Shown: positions 26,038 through 35,266, counted from the stretch's first letter. The stretch: 64,000 bases of DNA from Bacillota bacterium (GCA_023415055.1 JAEZLZ010000131.1:1-64000); one strand, 5' to 3'. A program made the numbers and translations. The notes: generated from the letters alone by a model not told the origin.

Positions 26038-28329
26038 TTATACCGTAAATTTCTGAACCTCATTCACCAGATTGTCAGAATTCTTATTCAGCTTCAATGC
26101 TGACTGATTTAGATCTCCTACCGATGCCACCTGATTAGTAGCTGTCTGGTTGACATTATTGGAGGAAGCTGCTATCTCCTCCAGCACTGCAGATATGTTC
26201 TCGATTGCCCCAAGCGTACTGACTCTTGCTTCTTCGATGTTTGCTACGTTATCCGTAATGTACTTAAGGAATACGATCAGCTTCTCTACACTGCTATTGA
26301 TATTATCATAGGAATCCGTGGTGTTCTTCACGGCATTTTCCTGAAGCTGTAATACTGTTTCTGCCTTACGTGCCGTCTCGACCGCAGTCGTTGTATCCTC
26401 CTGAATACTACCGATGATCTTCTTAATATCATTTACCGAAGACTTAGATTGCTCTGCCAGAGTTCGGATCTCACTTGCCACCACTGCAAAGCCCTTTCCG
26501 TGCTCTCCCGCTCTTGCCGCTTCAATCGATGCATTTAAGGACAACAAATTCGTCTGGTTTGCAATATCATTGATTACATTGATGATTTTATTAATCGAGG
26601 AGGATTTCTCGGCAAGCTTCTCAATATTCTGGATGATATCCGTAGTAATCTCAATTGTAGACTTCGTCTGCTGATTCAATTCTTCCGAGATGACACTGCC
26701 TTCCTTTACACTCTTCTTGGTCGTGTCAGCGATCTGCCCGATTTCCTTTGTATTCTCACTAACGACCTCAATCCTCTGTGACAGGTTGTCCATCTGAACC
26801 AGACATTCCTCAGCATCTTTTGCCTGTTGATTGATACCCTGTTCAATCTCATTCATTGCGGATGAGATATCCTCCGATGACTTGAGGAAGAGCTCCGATG
26901 TCTTGGTTACATTCATAGAGGATTCGGATACCTCACTACTCAGTTCCTTTACCTGCTGGATCAAGCCCTTCATATTATTAAAGGTTATCTGGATCTCATC
27001 AATCAATATATGGAATTCATCCTTACGCTTTGAATTAAATTGAACGGTAAGGTCACCCTTAGCAGCAAGCTTCAATTTACCGATAATTCCCTTAATGGTC
27101 TTATCAATGTTCATGGATAACGAAGCTGCAATCAATACTGCGAGGATACAGGCAATAATCACAATAATAATCGTAATCTCCTTAATATCATCTGCCTGAC
27201 TCGTTATCGTTGATTTTGGCATCAGTGCGCAAAGTGTTGCCCCAGTAGTACCGATCTTTGAGTACATGAACAGATAGGTTGCCCCTTTGTAATCTACATA
27301 TTTGGACCCACTGCTATCTTCGCCAGCCAATGCATCCTTATAAAAATCCTCATTGAGGAAGATCTTCTCTTGCTTCAACGCTTCGATATCAATACTAGGA
27401 TCCTCTTGTTTTAAAGAGTAGTCAATGATCTCTCTTCCATCGGAGGTAACTAGTCCGATAAAGCCTGACTTGTCAAATTCCAGACTGGACAGAATGTTAG
27501 TAATAACATCCGCCTTCGTCTCTACAATGACAATTGCATCTACACCTGCAATGTTTCGGATCAGACGCATGGAATAATCGTCTGTTGATGCTTCCAGCTT
27601 CTCATCCAGAAAAGTATCCTCTCCGTCCCAAACATTCTGAAACGAATGATCCTTCAGGTATTTACCCATCTCCGTATCCCGAAATTCTGCTAAAATCCCG
27701 CTTTTATAAGTTATGCCAGAGGTGGTGATAGAATCTACATTATCCGATATCAAATAAATATTTTCAACAAATTCATCGGTAACCTGCTTGGCCATCAATG
27801 AGCTTGAGATATTTTTTCTCAAGTTACTTGATTCCAGCCTATCTGATATATTTAAAAAGTACTTACCAATATTATCATCGTTGGCATATTGAATCGTTGT
27901 GGCTTCCACAGATTCAAAACCAAAACGCATGAACTCTCCTGCCATATTAATCGTATCAACGGTTGCCTTTTCGTAATTGCTTTGTATACCGCTGGATGCT
28001 TTTAGGAAGGATACTACACCAAGTATAATAATAAATGCAATCGGTACCAGAAAGGAAGCAATCAGCTTAAATCTCAAGGTCGCGAAAAAGTTGACCTTTG
28101 TTGCATTGTCAAGAAATTCTTCTCTTTCCTTCTTCACCTTCGCCTTTGTAGTCTGCAGCTTTTTCTTCAATTCCTGTTTTCTGCGTTCCACATCATCATT
28201 TACCATACTCTCGCTTGTACCAAGCTTACCTGACCCATATGTACTCTTACTCTCAGAAGATGTCTTTTTCTTTCGTTCCTTAGTCATAGCTTCTAGCTTT
28301 TTAGTAAAGCCTTCACCCGGTTTTCCCAT
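26038..28329 (-). CDS. Methyl-accepting chemotaxis protein with long charged N-terminus
   Basis: A 763-residue chemoreceptor: a Lys/Glu/Ser-rich cytoplasmic N-terminus of about 85 residues, membrane segment one (about 87-108), dCache-like sensor (about 110-380), membrane segment two (about 383-405), HAMP, and a signalling domain with NASIEAARAGEHGKGFAVVA. A CGGAGG lies 7-9 bases before the start. The domain plan and several segments match the receptor at 14871-17006, so they are paralogues. The N-terminal extension is unusual for the family and may form a coiled coil. Confidence 0.92.
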   Translation of the reverse strand: MGKPGEGFTKKLEAMTKERKKKTSSESKSTYGSGKLGTSESMVNDDVERRKQELKKKLQTTKAKVKKEREEFLDNATKVNFFATLRFKLIASFLVPIAFIIILGVVSFLKASSGIQSNYEKATVDTINMAGEFMRFGFESVEATTIQYANDDNIGKYFLNISDRLESSNLRKNISSSLMAKQVTDEFVENIYLISDNVDSITTSGITYKSGILAEFRDTEMGKYLKDHSFQNVWDGEDTFLDEKLEASTDDYSMRLIRNIAGVDAIVIVETKADVITNILSSLEFDKSGFIGLVTSDGREIIDYSLKQEDPSIDIEALKQEKIFLNEDFYKDALAGEDSSGSKYVDYKGATYLFMYSKIGTTGATLCALMPKSTITSQADDIKEITIIIVIIACILAVLIAASLSMNIDKTIKGIIGKLKLAAKGDLTVQFNSKRKDEFHILIDEIQITFNNMKGLIQQVKELSSEVSESSMNVTKTSELFLKSSEDISSAMNEIEQGINQQAKDAEECLVQMDNLSQRIEVVSENTKEIGQIADTTKKSVKEGSVISEELNQQTKSTIEITTDIIQNIEKLAEKSSSINKIINVINDIANQTNLLSLNASIEAARAGEHGKGFAVVASEIRTLAEQSKSSVNDIKKIIGSIQEDTTTAVETARKAETVLQLQENAVKNTTDSYDNINSSVEKLIVFLKYITDNVANIEEARVSTLGAIENISAVLEEIAASSNNVNQTATNQVASVGDLNQSALKLNKNSDNLVNEVQKFTV

Positions 28330-28477
28330 TTTTTTCCTCCGAAATTCTTATGATTGTAACGCTTACGCATTCATCTGTATAAGTCTGTCTTTCAAACTTT
28401 TCTATACCCATTATATCATTTTATGACTCGTTTTACCAGTATTCAACCTAGATTTTATTAATATAAAATCCGAACTA

Positions 28478-28506
28478 TTGCACCCTGTCATTGCTTGGGT
28501 TATAAT
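28478..28506 (+). promoter_or_regulatory. Sigma-A type promoter of the small membrane protein gene
   Basis: TTGCAC at 28478-28483 and TATAAT at 28501-28506, with 17 bases between. The start codon follows 34 bases later. Confidence 0.7.
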
Positions 28507-28539
28507 AACTCTAAAAACGATAGATCGGAGTTGTACACA

Positions 28540-28836
28540 ATGAAAACCTTGATTTCTCAACTGATCGCCATGGCAATATCAGCATTTATATTCATGAAGT
28601 TATCCATTAAGCTATCCTGGAGTAAAAGGCTCTGGACTATCCTTAACCGACGATTAAATCCCGCCTATAATGCAACCGTATGGCTCGTCTTTGCTGCGGT
28701 ATTTCATATATTCATTCAGATGATCTGCGGTTCACTTGGGATTACCGATTCCAGAATTATCACCGGTCTCTTAATCGGATTCTATTTTGCTTTTATACCT
28801 AATCTTGGCGCAAAAAAAAAGGATGGAAAGAAGTAA
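28540..28836 (+). CDS. Small membrane protein, unknown
   Basis: 98 residues from the ATG at 28540 (ATCGGAG about 10 bases upstream). There are three hydrophobic segments, about 4-22, 45-65 and 70-92, and a basic C-terminus AKKKDGKK. It is alone between two leftward genes, with its own promoter and terminator. No family was recognised. Confidence 0.65.
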   Translation: MKTLISQLIAMAISAFIFMKLSIKLSWSKRLWTILNRRLNPAYNATVWLVFAAVFHIFIQMICGSLGITDSRIITGLLIGFYFAFIPNLGAKKKDGKK

Positions 28837-28881
28837 TGTATTGTTTCTATCATTCCACCTTGAAAATTCCATATGCCCAAA

Positions 28882-28942
28882 CGATAAAATAATCCGCATA
28901 AGCAGTGAAAATATCACTGTCCAGGCAGACTATTTTATCAGT
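28882..28942. terminator. Long imperfect hairpin between convergent genes
   Basis: GATAAAATAATCCGC...CAGTG pairs, with several G-U pairs, with CACTG...GACTATTTTATC. It lies between the small membrane protein and the M42 peptidase gene. Confidence 0.6.
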
Positions 28943-29088
28943 TATATAGGGACGGAAATTTGAAGTAAGCGTATTAATTTAATATTTTTAATAATTGTAA
29001 CCGTGTTTGAACGTCTTGTCAATACTAACGTCATATTCGATATATTGTGTTATTTTTTATTTATTTATATCTGTTTTTGTTTGTATTA

Positions 29089-30114
29089 TTATACGCCGAT
29101 GTATGCTTTAATTAAATTAAATGTATGCTCCAGTCCTAATCTGTGTGTACGCTCCATTCCATGAGAAGCATGGACGCCCTGACCGATTAATGCACCACGG
29201 ATGTCATTGCCTGCTCTGAGTGCTGATGATACATCTGAACTATAGTGAGGGAAGATGTCGATTACATAATCAATTTCTCTTTCTTTCGCATGAGCGATCA
29301 ATCGATTCGTCATCTCATAGTCATAAGGACCGGAGGAATCTTTCGCACAGATTGTTACCTTGTACTCCGATCCGTTCAGATCATCGCCGACAGCACCCAT
29401 ATCCACCGCTAAAAATTCTGTAATTCCCGCCGGGAGATAACTAGCACCATAACCAACCTCTTCAAAATTACTGATTAATATCTTTAACGTCTTCTCAGGA
29501 ACAGCCTGTTCTTCAGACATCTCCTTCAGTACCCCGAGTAAAACCGCCACAGATGCCTTATCATCCAGATGCCTCGATTTAACAAAACCCTTATCCGTAT
29601 ATTGAAACTTAGCATCAAAGCTTACGTAGTCTCCGCTATTAATTCCAAGCTCCAACACATCCTCTTTACTTTTCACTATCTCATCCAGCCGGATCAGCAT
29701 GTTACGGTCCGTGCGTTCCATCGTTCTTGCGTCGTCATAGCTATGTACAGAAGAGCTCCTAATTAATATCGTTCCGGTATAGGTTCTGCCATCTCTGGTA
29801 TGAATCTTACAATAAGCCCCCTCCACGCTGTGCATGGTGTAGCCGCCGATCAAAGTAAAGCGCAGTGTTCCGTCCGAATCGATAGAACGAATCATCGCTC
29901 CGAGTGTATCCACGTGGGCGGATAATCCAACCAACTCCTCGCTCCTACCGGGTACCGTAATGAGGAGTCCGCCCTTTCGATTTATTTCACACAGGTATCC
30001 AAAGCTTTCCGATTCCTTTTTCACAAAGTCCACCACCTGTGATGTGAAGCCGGAGGGGCTTGGTATATTCACCAGTGACTCTATCGTTTGAATAATGTAA
30101 TTTATCGTTTCCAT
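29089..30114 (-). CDS. M42-family metallopeptidase (glutamyl aminopeptidase-like)
   Basis: A 341-residue cytosolic aminopeptidase of the M42/M20 clan. Metal and catalytic positions are visible: SAHVDT near residue 67, the SRHLDDKAS segment near 180, FEEVGYGAS near 213 and AVDMG near 235, with the last metal His probably in GVHASHGMER near 320. Family members form large dodecameric shells that trim peptides. It lies 29 bases after the Nudix gene on the same strand. Confidence 0.88.
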   Translation of the reverse strand: METINYIIQTIESLVNIPSPSGFTSQVVDFVKKESESFGYLCEINRKGGLLITVPGRSEELVGLSAHVDTLGAMIRSIDSDGTLRFTLIGGYTMHSVEGAYCKIHTRDGRTYTGTILIRSSSVHSYDDARTMERTDRNMLIRLDEIVKSKEDVLELGINSGDYVSFDAKFQYTDKGFVKSRHLDDKASVAVLLGVLKEMSEEQAVPEKTLKILISNFEEVGYGASYLPAGITEFLAVDMGAVGDDLNGSEYKVTICAKDSSGPYDYEMTNRLIAHAKEREIDYVIDIFPHYSSDVSSALRAGNDIRGALIGQGVHASHGMERTHRLGLEHTFNLIKAYIGV

Positions 30115-30143
30115 ATCTCTTCTCCTTCTTAGTAATTCATTTC

Positions 30144-30581
30144 TTATTGTATTTCCAGGTAGTTCCTTGCTCTTTGTAATAATATAGGCTGAATGAGGGG
30201 ATAGGTTTGTTCGCTGGGCATCTCATCCCGGAGGATGATACGTTCCATCTCCATATCCGGCGGCAGGGCTCCAAAGCTATGTACTTCAGCAAAGCATAGC
30301 ATGCCGTATGAAACCTCCGGATCTGTCCCCTCCTTCGATATTGTAACACTGTAGATACTTACCGGTTTAAGTTCAAACTCCTCTGCTCCGGTTTCTTCCC
30401 GCAATTCCCTACCCGCCGTAGCTAAGATGTCTTCCCCCTCTTCTCTATGTCCTCCGGGTAGTTCGTAAGTGCTTCTTTCCTTATGTTTGCAAAAAACCCA
30501 CTGCTGATTTGCTCTTGTAGCTATTACCGCATATTTGAGCAATCTATCTTCAGTTTCTTCGTGAAATTTCAATTCTAACAT
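30144..30581 (-). CDS. Nudix hydrolase
   Basis: 145 residues from the ATG at 30581 (GGAAGGAG upstream; a TTG at 30602 is an alternative start). The Nudix box GX5EX7REUXEEXGU is complete: GGHREEGEDILATAGRELRE followed by ETGA. It should cleave a nucleoside diphosphate linked to another group; the substrate is unclear. Confidence 0.88.
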   Translation of the reverse strand: MLELKFHEETEDRLLKYAVIATRANQQWVFCKHKERSTYELPGGHREEGEDILATAGRELREETGAEEFELKPVSIYSVTISKEGTDPEVSYGMLCFAEVHSFGALPPDMEMERIILRDEMPSEQTYPLIQPILLQRARNYLEIQ

Positions 30582-30934
30582 TATATTTGTTTCTCCTTCC
30601 AATGATTTTCATGTTTACTGACAATCATTACCGCCAAATACATGGTTCTAATTTATCACATTGTGCCTATAAGTTCAATGTTTCTTCTTTATTCCCTTAT
30701 CTCTATGTTGTAAATCTCGATTATGTGTGCGCTGCAAAGATAAAAATCCCATCTTGTCCTTAGTCTGATTCTATATTATGATTCAGACTGGAAACAAAAA
30801 TTAAATCAGTATTTTTTTGAATATTTGAAGATAATCTCTTCACTATCTCGTTTTCATGATTCGAACGGGTGAAATGGGCAGCCTAGATCACAATCTGTTA
30901 ATTATGCCGGAAAGGCATAGTATTGGAGGGACTT
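30582..30934. other. Divergent gap between the Nudix gene and the ECF sigma operon
   Basis: No gene larger than the 40-codon ORF that follows. It contains an inverted repeat AGTCTGATTC / GATTCAGACT (30762-30789, one mismatch) that could be an operator, and a short hairpin ATGCC-ggaaa-GGCAT near 30905-30919. No confident ECF-type promoter could be assigned. Confidence 0.45.
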
Positions 30935-31057
30935 ATGAAGAAGATATTCAAATTTATCATGATTGCAATTCTGTTTTTATTATCCTTAACATTTTTCAAT
31001 CAGATGGTTACCTTTTTTTGTAAGGGATCAAAAAGTCATATGGCTAAGTTAGTTTAA
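30935..31057 (+). CDS. Small single-pass membrane peptide (40 aa) heading the sigma operon
   Basis: MKKIFKFIMIAILFLLSLTF is followed by FNQMVTFFCKG and a short basic tail. TTGGAGGG lies 6 bases before the ATG. One hydrophobic helix with a basic N-terminus suggests a membrane peptide or a cleaved signal peptide. It is 75 bases upstream of the sigma factor gene on the same strand. The function is unknown. Confidence 0.55.
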   Translation: MKKIFKFIMIAILFLLSLTFFNQMVTFFCKGSKSHMAKLV

Positions 31058-31132
31058 AATTATTTATAAAATTGAAGACTTTTTAATTTCTCATTCGTTA
31101 TTAATATCGAAGGGTGAAGGGAGGCGGAAATA

Positions 31133-31651
31133 ATAAATACCGAGCAATATTATGAGTATCTGATTGATACCTATCAAAACTTAATATTCTCCATCTGTTA
31201 TAAAATCGTAAAAGATTATTTTGAAGCCGAAGATCTTGCCCAAGAAACCTTTCTTTCCGCCTATAAGCATCTTTCCACCTTCGATCGGCAATATGAAAAA
31301 GCCTGGCTTTGCCGAATTGCTACGAACAAATGCCTGGATTTTATAAAACGGGCAGATCGGCAAAGTATCCCTACGGAAGACGAATACTTCCTGACACAAA
31401 AGGATAAAGAGCCTTCACCCGAAGACAGTGTCCTTGAACTGGAAGTAAAACAGCACTTGTCTGAACGATGTAACAGTTTAAAATCACCTTATCGAGAAAT
31501 AGCATTCGATTATTTTTACCGGGAAATGTCCGCTGTAGAGATTGCAGAAAATACCGGTAAAAATCTGAAAACTGTCCAGACCCAAATCTACCGGGCAAGG
31601 GCAATGTTACAGAAAACATATCGGAAGGGGGCATTTATTCATGAACAATAA
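31133..31651 (+). CDS. ECF RNA polymerase sigma factor lacking a standard start codon
   Basis: About 172 residues. Region 2 is visible (YYEYLIDTYQNLIFSICYKI; EAEDLAQETFLSAYKHL; AWLCRIATNKCLDFIKR), as is the region 4 helix-turn-helix (MSAVEIAENTGKNLKTVQTQ). The frame opens after a TGA at 31115 and has no ATG, GTG or TTG until 31457, deep in region 4. An excellent GGGAGG lies upstream, and at the expected start (31130 or 31133) the codon is ATA. The true start is therefore probably AUA, or the base has mutated or been misread. It overlaps the anti-sigma gene by 11 bases. Confidence 0.8.
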   Translation: MNTEQYYEYLIDTYQNLIFSICYKIVKDYFEAEDLAQETFLSAYKHLSTFDRQYEKAWLCRIATNKCLDFIKRADRQSIPTEDEYFLTQKDKEPSPEDSVLELEVKQHLSERCNSLKSPYREIAFDYFYREMSAVEIAENTGKNLKTVQTQIYRARAMLQKTYRKGAFIHEQ

Positions 31652-32144
31652 ACCACATGTAACACAGGCTGAGTTAATCGCATTTGGGTGTGATACTATG
31701 TCAACCGAAGAAAAAGAAACATTTCTGGAACATATTTGCTCCTGTAATCATTGTTCTGATCAGCTGGCAGCCTTTATGGCGGAGGACCTCATTCCCGCGC
31801 CAAGGGATTTGAAGGAGAATATATTAAAAGCAACAAAACGGCCCGATATACAAATCGCAGTTAAATCCAGAGAGGTCTCAAAACGAATACAGCTTCTGCT
31901 TTATAGTCTGAAAGTCGGAACAGCTGCTGTAGCTGCCATTGCACTGTTGGTGCTGAGCATGAATTTCCAGACTATCCTCTCGGATGCAAAGAGCTTTAAC
32001 TATAGCAGCATAAATCGAGAGAATAAAACTCCGCTGACCGATACTATCAGGGAGAATATGAATAACATCAGTAAGAATATATTGGATTTCTCCAATAACA
32101 TCATTAATATGGAGGTAACTGAAAATGATCAGAAAGAAAAGTAA
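31641..32144 (+). CDS. Anti-sigma factor with zinc-finger (ZAS-type) domain
   Basis: A 167-residue protein. The N-terminal HxxxCxxC motif (His31, Cys35, Cys38 in HICSCNHC) is the zinc-binding anti-sigma fold. One membrane segment lies near residues 90-110 and an Asn/Ile-rich extracellular tail follows. It should hold the preceding ECF sigma factor inactive at the membrane. Its start overlaps the end of the sigma gene, as is usual for such pairs. Confidence 0.85.
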   Translation: MNNKPHVTQAELIAFGCDTMSTEEKETFLEHICSCNHCSDQLAAFMAEDLIPAPRDLKENILKATKRPDIQIAVKSREVSKRIQLLLYSLKVGTAAVAAIALLVLSMNFQTILSDAKSFNYSSINRENKTPLTDTIRENMNNISKNILDFSNNIINMEVTENDQKEK

Positions 32145-32685
32145 TTTTTTAACCTTTTGTTTTTCCCTACTGCCGGGAGCCGGCCAGATGTATATGGGCT
32201 TTATGAAACGTGGCATCAGCCTGATGGCCTATTTCTTCTTGACCATATTCCTTTCCAGCTGGCTGGGACTTGGGCCGCTCATGTTCCTGATGCCGATCAT
32301 CTGGTTTTATGCTTTTTTTGATACACATAACCTGCGTTCGACACCGGACGATGAATTTTATGCTCTGGAGGATGAATTTATTATGATCCCCGAATTCGCC
32401 AGAGAGAAAGCGCAGCTGATCCAGAGCAAATATCGTAACATCTTTGCCATTGCACTGATTGTCATCGGCATCAGTATCTTATGGAATAACTTTATTGGCA
32501 TTATTGATGAAGTTGTACCTGGTTTAGTTTATACCGTACTATATCGCTTTGGACGCTTGGTACCTCAGCTTTTCGTTGCTTGTGCCATCATTGCCTTCGG
32601 TATTTATCTGATCCGTGGTAAGAAACAGGATCTGGATGCCACTGACAAGGATAAATTCTTAGAAGATAAAGGAGGCAGACTGTAA
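32125..32685 (+). CDS. Polytopic membrane protein (TM2-like N-terminus)
   Basis: 186 residues with about four membrane segments. The beginning, FSLLPGAGQMYMGFMKRG, matches the P-G-x-GQ-x-Y-x-G-x-x-x-x-G pattern of TM2-type proteins. A charged loop (about 70-110) and a Lys/Asp-rich C-terminus follow. It overlaps the anti-sigma gene by 20 bases and the next gene by one base (TAATG). Likely part of the envelope response governed by the sigma factor. Confidence 0.7.
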   Translation: MIRKKSNFLTFCFSLLPGAGQMYMGFMKRGISLMAYFFLTIFLSSWLGLGPLMFLMPIIWFYAFFDTHNLRSTPDDEFYALEDEFIMIPEFAREKAQLIQSKYRNIFAIALIVIGISILWNNFIGIIDEVVPGLVYTVLYRFGRLVPQLFVACAIIAFGIYLIRGKKQDLDATDKDKFLEDKGGRL

Positions 32686-32990
32686 TGGTAAAAACACATA
32701 GAGTCGGAACATTTACCTTAGGCGGTATGCTGATTGTCTTCGGTGTCCTGTTCTTACTTCGAATTTTTGACCTGGGAATTACCTATGAGCTTATCTTTAG
32801 GCTCTGGCCAACGATATTCATATTTCTGGGAGGAGAGATTTTAATCGCCAACTTCCGACAGCAGGATCAGAAATTGGTCTATGATAAGACAGCATTAGGC
32901 CTAATGATTGTTCTATCATTCTTCGCGATGGGTATGGCTGTGGTTGATTTTTGTATGACGGCAGCATACCAACATATTGCAATTTATTAA
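32685..32990 (+). CDS. Small membrane protein (LiaF/DUF5668-like)
   Basis: 101 residues with three hydrophobic segments (about 10-28, 37-55, 71-92). The GGMLIVFGVLFLLRIF and RLWPTIFIFLGGEIL pattern is that of the LiaF-like N-terminal transmembrane domain of envelope-stress proteins. It is the last gene of the sigma operon. Confidence 0.65.
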   Translation: MVKTHRVGTFTLGGMLIVFGVLFLLRIFDLGITYELIFRLWPTIFIFLGGEILIANFRQQDQKLVYDKTALGLMIVLSFFAMGMAVVDFCMTAAYQHIAIY

Positions 32991-33017
32991 ATGCTAATTA
33001 CTCCCACATTTGTATAG

Positions 33018-33063
33018 AAAAGCAGCCCCCCGGATCTCATTCCTTTTCCGGCGGGCTGCTCTC
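33018..33063 (+). terminator. Terminator of the ECF sigma operon
   Basis: AAAAGCAGCCCCCCGG pairs with CCGGCGGGCTGCT. The downstream T-run is weak (CTCTCATTC). Confidence 0.6.
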
Positions 33064-33387
33064 ATTCATAAAATCTCCTCGTTTTCATCAAACAAATCGA
33101 TTCTTCTTCTCTTCCATTTTCATAGTATATCTTACTTCTTCCGGTCGCTTTGGCTTACTTTAATTTACCAAATGAAGTGCAAAACAGAGACAAATTCTCC
33201 ATCAGATTATAACTTTGATCGACTGTTGCATCAATGCTTTCCTTCAGCTCAACATCATAATTATTGCCAAACGCATAATGAGATCCTCCTAACAACATTC
33301 ATACAGCCCAAATTCGTTTTACATTCCCAAATGATCCAATGAATTAATAAATTATCCATGTATTTTATATATTCGACAGTCCTAAAA

Positions 33388-33417
33388 GAATTTTTGGGGT
33401 AGCTTATCCACATACTA
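33388..33417 (+). promoter_or_regulatory. Candidate forespore (SigG/SigF-type) promoter of ku-ligD
   Basis: GAATT, 18 bases, then CATACTA fits the SigG pattern (GNATR-N18-CATWMTA) apart from the last -35 base. It ends 29 bases before the Ku start. In Bacillus subtilis the equivalent ku-ligD operon is expressed in the forespore under SigG, which supports the reading. Confidence 0.5.
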
Positions 33418-33446
33418 TAAAAAAATTTGAGAGGTGGCATGTGATT

Positions 33447-34253
33447 ATGGGCGTATCTCATAAAGGTGCGATATCCCTTGGGCTTTTATATATTCCGTGC
33501 GGTTTGTATACCACAACCAGAGATAATGATGTAAAATTCAATCAATTATGTAAGGACACGAAAGAGAGGGTAAAATATAAAAAATATTGTCCCAGCTGTA
33601 ATAAAGAGGTTCGTCCGGATGAAATCATAAAGGGATATGAGTATGAAAGCGATAAATATGTTATCATGACCGAAGACGAACTTGAGAAGATTAAGACGAA
33701 GAAAGATAAGACAATTCATATTATCCAATTTGTAAATCTGTCAGAGATTGATCCGATTTATTATGAACGTAATTATTATACGATCCCCGAAGCAGGTGCC
33801 GAGAAAGCCTTCGAGTTGCTTCGAACCGCAATGCTGCAGGAGCAAAAGGTTGCGCTGGCAAAGACCGTGATCGGAACAAAAGAGAATCTGATTGTATTAT
33901 ATCCTACTCCTGAGGGCATTATTGCAAAGACCCTATTTTACCAGGATGAAATCGCCGTTGTACCAAAACAGATAACTGCAGCTCAGCTGAGTGAAGCTGA
34001 AATCACGATGGCTAAGAGCCTGATCAATTCCATGACCGGCCCCTTTGATGCATCGCAATACAGAGATGAGTATCAGGAGCGTCTGAGGGATGCCATTTTG
34101 CAAAAGATACACGGAGAAGACATCATCGCAGTCGATAATAATGTTCCGAATAATGTTATTGACCTTATGGAAGCGCTGCAGAAAACTCTTGCTATGTCCC
34201 AAAACGAACAAAATAATCCGGCTTCGAACAAGCAGCTGAGTGGTACGGCATGA
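33447..34253 (+). CDS. ku: Ku DNA end-binding protein (bacterial NHEJ)
   Basis: 268 residues from the ATG at 33447, 8 bases after GAGGTGG; a GTG at 33441 would be too close to that site. The family start (VSHKGAISLGLLYIP) and the central ring-forming core (DPIYYERNYYTIPEAGAEKAFELL; ALAKTVIGTKENLIVLYP) are clear. Ku homodimers thread onto broken DNA ends and recruit LigD. The stop overlaps the ligase start (ATGA). The two genes make up a minimal NHEJ unit, likely protecting spores. Confidence 0.93.
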   Translation: MGVSHKGAISLGLLYIPCGLYTTTRDNDVKFNQLCKDTKERVKYKKYCPSCNKEVRPDEIIKGYEYESDKYVIMTEDELEKIKTKKDKTIHIIQFVNLSEIDPIYYERNYYTIPEAGAEKAFELLRTAMLQEQKVALAKTVIGTKENLIVLYPTPEGIIAKTLFYQDEIAVVPKQITAAQLSEAEITMAKSLINSMTGPFDASQYRDEYQERLRDAILQKIHGEDIIAVDNNVPNNVIDLMEALQKTLAMSQNEQNNPASNKQLSGTA

Positions 34254-35176
34254 TGGATCTGTTTGAAGAAAAGAATATTAAACCCATGCTGATCTCTGAG
34301 ATGACAGCACCCTTCAATGATCCCGACTGGATATATGAGCTTAAGCTGGACGGGATTCGCTGTATTGCATATCTTGACCAGTCCACTGAGCTTCGCAACA
34401 AAAGAAATGATCGCTTACTGCCCAAGGTCCCCGAGTTGAATCAATTGCACCGCTTTACAAAAGAACGCTGCATCCTGGACGGAGAGCTTGTGATCCTACG
34501 TAACGGGGTACCGGACTTTTTCGAGTTGCAGAAACGAACCTTAACGACCAATAAATTCAAACTGATGATTTCCGGTGAGAATTACCCCGCCAGCTTTGTC
34601 GCTTATGATATCCTTTATCTTAAGAATACTTCCCTTTTAGAATTACCTCTTTTGGAGCGTAAGCAGCTTCTGTCCGATACTATTTTGGAGGACCCTCAGC
34701 TTGCAATCAGCCGATATATACCGGAGAAAGGAATTGAGCTTTTTCATATTGCGAAGCAGCAGGAACTGGAGGGTGTTATCGCAAAGAAAAGCAACAGTAG
34801 ATATTACCTTGATAAACGAACCAAGGAATGGATCAAATTTAAATTTCTTACCGATGAGGATTTTGTTGTATGCGGCTATATCAATAAGGACAAAGGTGTT
34901 ACCAGTGTTATCCTGGGGCAATACAGCGAAAACGAACTAATCTATAAAGGCCATGTTACTTTTGGTGTGAAATACGGTGATCTAAGAAAGCTTGAGACCT
35001 TAGCTCGCTCTCCTTTCTCGTCAACGCCTTCCGGCAATGAGAATGCTGTTTGGCTGAAGCCTGATATGGTTTGTGTCGTTCAATACATGCCGAACGATAA
35101 GGGGGCTTTACGACAGCCGGTGTTCAAGGGGTTTCGCGATGATAAGAACCCATTGGATTGTCAGGTAAAATCATAG
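34250..35176 (+). CDS. ligD: ATP-dependent DNA ligase (LigD ligase domain)
   Basis: A 308-residue ligase with the nucleotidyl-transfer motif YELKLDGIRC (catalytic Lys32), ILDGELV, then SFVAYDILYL, LEGVIAKK and EWIKFKF, followed by an OB-fold. It has no polymerase/primase or phosphoesterase domain, so it is ligase-only, unlike the multi-domain mycobacterial LigD. It is translationally coupled to ku. Confidence 0.92.
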   Translation: MMDLFEEKNIKPMLISEMTAPFNDPDWIYELKLDGIRCIAYLDQSTELRNKRNDRLLPKVPELNQLHRFTKERCILDGELVILRNGVPDFFELQKRTLTTNKFKLMISGENYPASFVAYDILYLKNTSLLELPLLERKQLLSDTILEDPQLAISRYIPEKGIELFHIAKQQELEGVIAKKSNSRYYLDKRTKEWIKFKFLTDEDFVVCGYINKDKGVTSVILGQYSENELIYKGHVTFGVKYGDLRKLETLARSPFSSTPSGNENAVWLKPDMVCVVQYMPNDKGALRQPVFKGFRDDKNPLDCQVKS

Positions 35177-35223
35177 CATAATTTCAGAGGAGAAAGAATA
35201 TCGCCTAAGCAGTAAAGACTATA

Positions 35224-35266
35224 GAAAAGAAAAGGACGTTGAGGTCATCAACAACCTTTTCTTTTC
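35224..35266 (+). terminator. Terminator of ku-ligD
   Basis: GAAAAGAAAAGG...GTTG pairs with CAAC...CCTTTTCTTTTC. A T-rich arm ends the stem. Confidence 0.7.

Larger units (their letters stand above)
32991..33446. other. Gap between the sigma operon and ku
   Basis: It holds the terminator at 33018-33063 and the forespore-type promoter at 33388-33417. Nothing coding is supported between them. Confidence 0.6.

Noticed and set aside
30840..30934. ECF-type autoregulatory promoter before the sigma operon
   Set aside because: No convincing -35 AAC and -10 CGT pair at the right spacing was found.
31371..31634. Minus-strand ORF opposite the sigma gene
   Set aside because: Antisense to the clear ECF sigma frame; it appears only because the sigma frame lacks a standard start.
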